Shown here: piece after piece, positions 42,394 through 44,498 of the stretch
Position numbering within the stretch: the first letter of the stretch is position 1
Layout of the letters: each line of letters opens with the position of its first letter
From: Actinomycetes bacterium
GTDB taxonomy: Bacteria > Actinomycetota > Acidimicrobiia > Acidimicrobiales > Microtrichaceae
Reading direction: 5' to 3'
NCBI GenBank assembly: GCA_029782335.1
Contig: JAKOVA010000232.1
Coordinates: 1-44,498 of the forward strand
DNA length: 44,498 nucleotides
Made by a program: the position numbers and the translations under genes
Notes under the pieces: generated by a model
Told to the model about the DNA's origin: nothing
Databases searched by the model: none
What the model saw: the letters and a program-made list of their open reading frames with translations, nothing else

Positions 42394-42552
42394 GTGGCGA
42401 AGCGAAACGTGCGGATCAGGGCCGTCCGGCGCGAGAAGGTCGACATCGACATGTTGGTGTCGGGGCTCTTGCTGCTGCTCGAAGAGCTCGCCGCTGACAC
42501 CAACGAACCCGGCGGCGGCGCGGCAGCCGAACCCGAGGAGACCGACCGATGA
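42394..42552 (+). CDS. 52-residue protein coupled to the TraG-like ATPase
   Basis: GTG 42394 sits nine bases after a perfect AAGGAGGT, so the ATG 45 bases upstream is rejected. The product starts basic (MAKRNVRIRAVRREKVD), continues with a Leu-rich helix (MLVSGLLLLLEELA) and ends acidic. Its stop overlaps the TraG-like start as ATGA. It is probably an accessory or control peptide for the ATPase; no family is recognised. Confidence 0.6.
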   Translation: MAKRNVRIRAVRREKVDIDMLVSGLLLLLEELAADTNEPGGGAAAEPEETDR

Positions 42553-44498
42553 TCTGGTGGCCGCCCATCGTGGCGATCATCAGCTTCCTCATCGGCCTGC
42601 TACTCCTCCGGGCTGCGGACGCCCGAGAGCAACGGCGCTCACTGGTGTGTATCAACATCCGGTTCCCGAAGGAACAAGACGAGGCAGGCGTCCAGGCCTT
42701 CCTCGGTTCGATCAGCGGGCTACTGCCACCGTGGTGGCGACGGTGGTGGCACACCCCATTCATCGTGAGCGAGGTACACGCCGACCGGCAAGGAACGCAC
42801 CACCGGCTACTGGTGCCGGGCCGGTTCGTCCGACACGTTGAGGCCGCACTCGCGGCACACCTGCCGGCGGCGGCCTACGAGCTCACCGACACCTTCGTCT
42901 ACCCGAGCATCGTCATGGGCGCCGAGTACCGGCTCACGAGTGCCGAGCGGAGCCTGGCCATCGACAGCCAAGCGCTGTCGGCGGGGATGTTGTCGTCGCT
43001 GCACCCGCTGTTCGACCGCGAGGCGATCGTGGTGCAGGTGCTGTTGGCACCAGCCCGGCCGGTAGCACCGGCACGTCTGGCGACCGCGGCGGAACGCGAG
43101 CGCGACATCCAACTCGATGACGGGGTCGTGCTGACGAGCGAGGCCGCCAGCGCGCTCCGCAAGAAGCGCAGCGCTCCCCTCCTGTTGACGACCTTGCGGA
43201 TCGGCGTGCAGGCTCCGACGCCGGAGCGGCGACGAGCACTGCTGCGTGACGCCGAGGCCACGTGGCATGCCACCCGGGCCCCGGGCACGTTGCTCAAGCG
43301 GCGCTTCATCGCGCCCACCACGGTGGCGCAGCGCATCATCCACGTGTGGCGGCCGCTCAACGCCTGGCCGGCGCTGCTCAACTCCGAGGAAGCCGCCGGG
43401 TTGGTGGGGTACCCGATCAACGCCACCTCGCTGCCCGGTGTGCGACTTGGGACCAGCCGTCCGCTGCCGGTCCCGACGGAAGTGCCGAGGTTCGGCACGA
43501 TCATCGGCGAAGGCACCCATCCCAGATCGAGGAGGCCGGTCGGTATCGACCCGGTAGGTCGCACGCACCACAGCCTGATTGTCGGGCCGACGGGCTCGGG
43601 CAAGAGCGTGCTGCTGGCTCATCTCGCTGAGCACGATGCCGAGGCCGGTCACGCACTGGTGGTCATCGACCCCAAGGACGGCGAGCTCGTCGACGCGGTG
43701 GCGGCACGACTTCCGGCGTCACGGCTCGAGGACGTGATCGTGTTCGATCCGACCGACGCTCGCCCGGTGGGCTTCGATCCCCTCCGTTCGTCGGCAACGG
43801 ATCGAGAGCTGGTCGTGGACCGCGTGCTGGGGCTCATGGTGGAGATCTGGCGCGAGAACCTCGGCCCCCGATCGGCGGACATCCTGCGGCATCTCCTACT
43901 CACAATCGCCGCGCACCCAGACCTGACGATGACCGAGGCACCGCGGCTGCTGGTAGATCAGAGCTTCCGGCAGCGGGTACTGGCCGCGCACGACCCCGGG
44001 CCCGAGGTGCGCTGGTGGTGGGAGTGGGCCGACAACCTGAGCGCGGGCGAGTGGACGGCCATGATCGGAGCGCCGCTCAACAAGCTCCGCGCCTTCGTCG
44101 GGCGATCACCAGTCGCCCACACGATCGGCCAGGCCAACCCGGGAATCGACTTCGGTCGCATGCTTGGGGAACGTCAGGTCCTCCTGGTGCGCCTACCGGT
44201 TGGGCTCCTGGGCGACGAAACCACGGCCTTGCTCGGGGCCATGCTCATCAACCAGCTCTGGCATGCCATCGCGGCTCGGGCCGCGTTGCCGAAAAAGGCC
44301 CGTCGACCGGTCAGCGTGATCGTGGACGAGGTCGGCACGGTGCTCCGCTTCCCGGCCAGCTCGATCGACACCATGCTCACCCAGGCCCGCGGCTACGGCG
44401 TGGGAGTCACCCTCGCCGGTCAGCACCTCAGCCAGCTCCCGTCCGATCTTCGTTCGGCGGCCCTCACCAACGCCCGCACCAAGGTGGTGTTCGCCACC
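42549..44498 (+). CDS. TraG/VirD4-like conjugative transfer ATPase, 5' part (runs off the right edge)
   Basis: 650 codons are visible with no stop. An N-terminal membrane helix (WWPPIVAIISFLIGLLLL) is followed by a region of about 300 residues that may be family specific. Walker A is LIVGPTGSGKSVLL (about 343-356), followed by HALVVIDPKDGELVDAV; Walker B is in VSVIVDEVGTV (about 588-598), then MLTQARGYGVGVTLAGQHLSQLP and NARTKVVFA. This order is typical of actinobacterial type IV secretion coupling or HerA-like transfer proteins, which bring DNA to the conjugation channel. It marks the right part of the window as a conjugative or integrative element. Confidence 0.85.
   Translation, partial: MIWWPPIVAIISFLIGLLLLRAADAREQRRSLVCINIRFPKEQDEAGVQAFLGSISGLLPPWWRRWWHTPFIVSEVHADRQGTHHRLLVPGRFVRHVEAALAAHLPAAAYELTDTFVYPSIVMGAEYRLTSAERSLAIDSQALSAGMLSSLHPLFDREAIVVQVLLAPARPVAPARLATAAERERDIQLDDGVVLTSEAASALRKKRSAPLLLTTLRIGVQAPTPERRRALLRDAEATWHATRAPGTLLKRRFIAPTTVAQRIIHVWRPLNAWPALLNSEEAAGLVGYPINATSLPGVRLGTSRPLPVPTEVPRFGTIIGEGTHPRSRRPVGIDPVGRTHHSLIVGPTGSGKSVLLAHLAEHDAEAGHALVVIDPKDGELVDAVAARLPASRLEDVIVFDPTDARPVGFDPLRSSATDRELVVDRVLGLMVEIWRENLGPRSADILRHLLLTIAAHPDLTMTEAPRLLVDQSFRQRVLAAHDPGPEVRWWWEWADNLSAGEWTAMIGAPLNKLRAFVGRSPVAHTIGQANPGIDFGRMLGERQVLLVRLPVGLLGDETTALLGAMLINQLWHAIAARAALPKKARRPVSVIVDEVGTVLRFPASSIDTMLTQARGYGVGVTLAGQHLSQLPSDLRSAALTNARTKVVFAT

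Noticed and set aside
1-44498. tRNA or tmRNA genes as an island attachment site
   Set aside because: No cloverleaf with a TTCGANNC arm was recognised by eye near the suspected edge; a tRNA search program would settle it.

Overview
The window is high-GC DNA with many GTG starts and many genes joined by ATGA, GTGA or TTGA stop/start overlaps. The gene content suggests an actinobacterium, most likely of the Acidimicrobiia (Ilumatobacter-like); that placement is an inference from family content, with no rRNA or marker gene to confirm it. No rRNA, tRNA or CRISPR array was recognised.

Bases 1-29,931 look chromosomal. In order they hold: the start of a DUF2786 gene; a repeat/terminator region; a huge PKD-repeat lipoprotein with a Gly-rich tail; class II fumarase; and a secreted beta-propeller protein. 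Then comes an eight-gene minus-strand operon (16,277 down to 8,135) encoding a molybdopterin oxidoreductase complex (membrane cytochrome-like subunit, catalytic subunit, four-cluster ferredoxin, Rieske protein, small membrane protein), a TehA/SLAC1-type channel, a Baeyer-Villiger-type flavin monooxygenase and a methyltransferase. It is followed by a beta-class DNA methyltransferase with an extra C-terminal domain, an RNase Z-type hydrolase, an alcohol dehydrogenase/crotonase/SGNH-lipoprotein operon with a divergent TetR, and a large exported protein of unknown family. Decayed IS30 transposase pieces sit next to a lone AlbA_2/ATPase regulator gene flanked by short direct repeats. An SDR/CrtA-like pair with a divergent, apparently leaderless TetR closes this part.

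From about 30,000 to the right edge the DNA looks like a mobile island. A recombinase-associated HTH protein and a DUF2188 protein are followed by a restriction-modification module (accessory nuclease-like protein, DNA methyltransferase, PD-(D/E)XK endonuclease, convergent XRE regulator). Next is a six-gene same-strand cassette (34,154-39,896) centred on a HerA/VirB4-like ATPase translationally coupled to a PI3/4-kinase-like protein with an acidic repeat leader; GC visibly drops in its last two genes. It ends at an intrinsic terminator that lies inside the 3' end of a convergent gene. The right end (40,909-44,498) is a tightly coupled run of small proteins leading into a truncated conjugative TraG/VirD4-like ATPase, so the island is probably an integrative conjugative element or integrated plasmid carrying defence or conflict cargo.

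The most interesting unexplained unit is the HerA-like ATPase plus PI3/4-kinase-like cassette. Also worth attention are the Mo-enzyme complex of unknown substrate, the REP-like element near the left edge, and several palindromic operators that can be paired with adjacent regulators.
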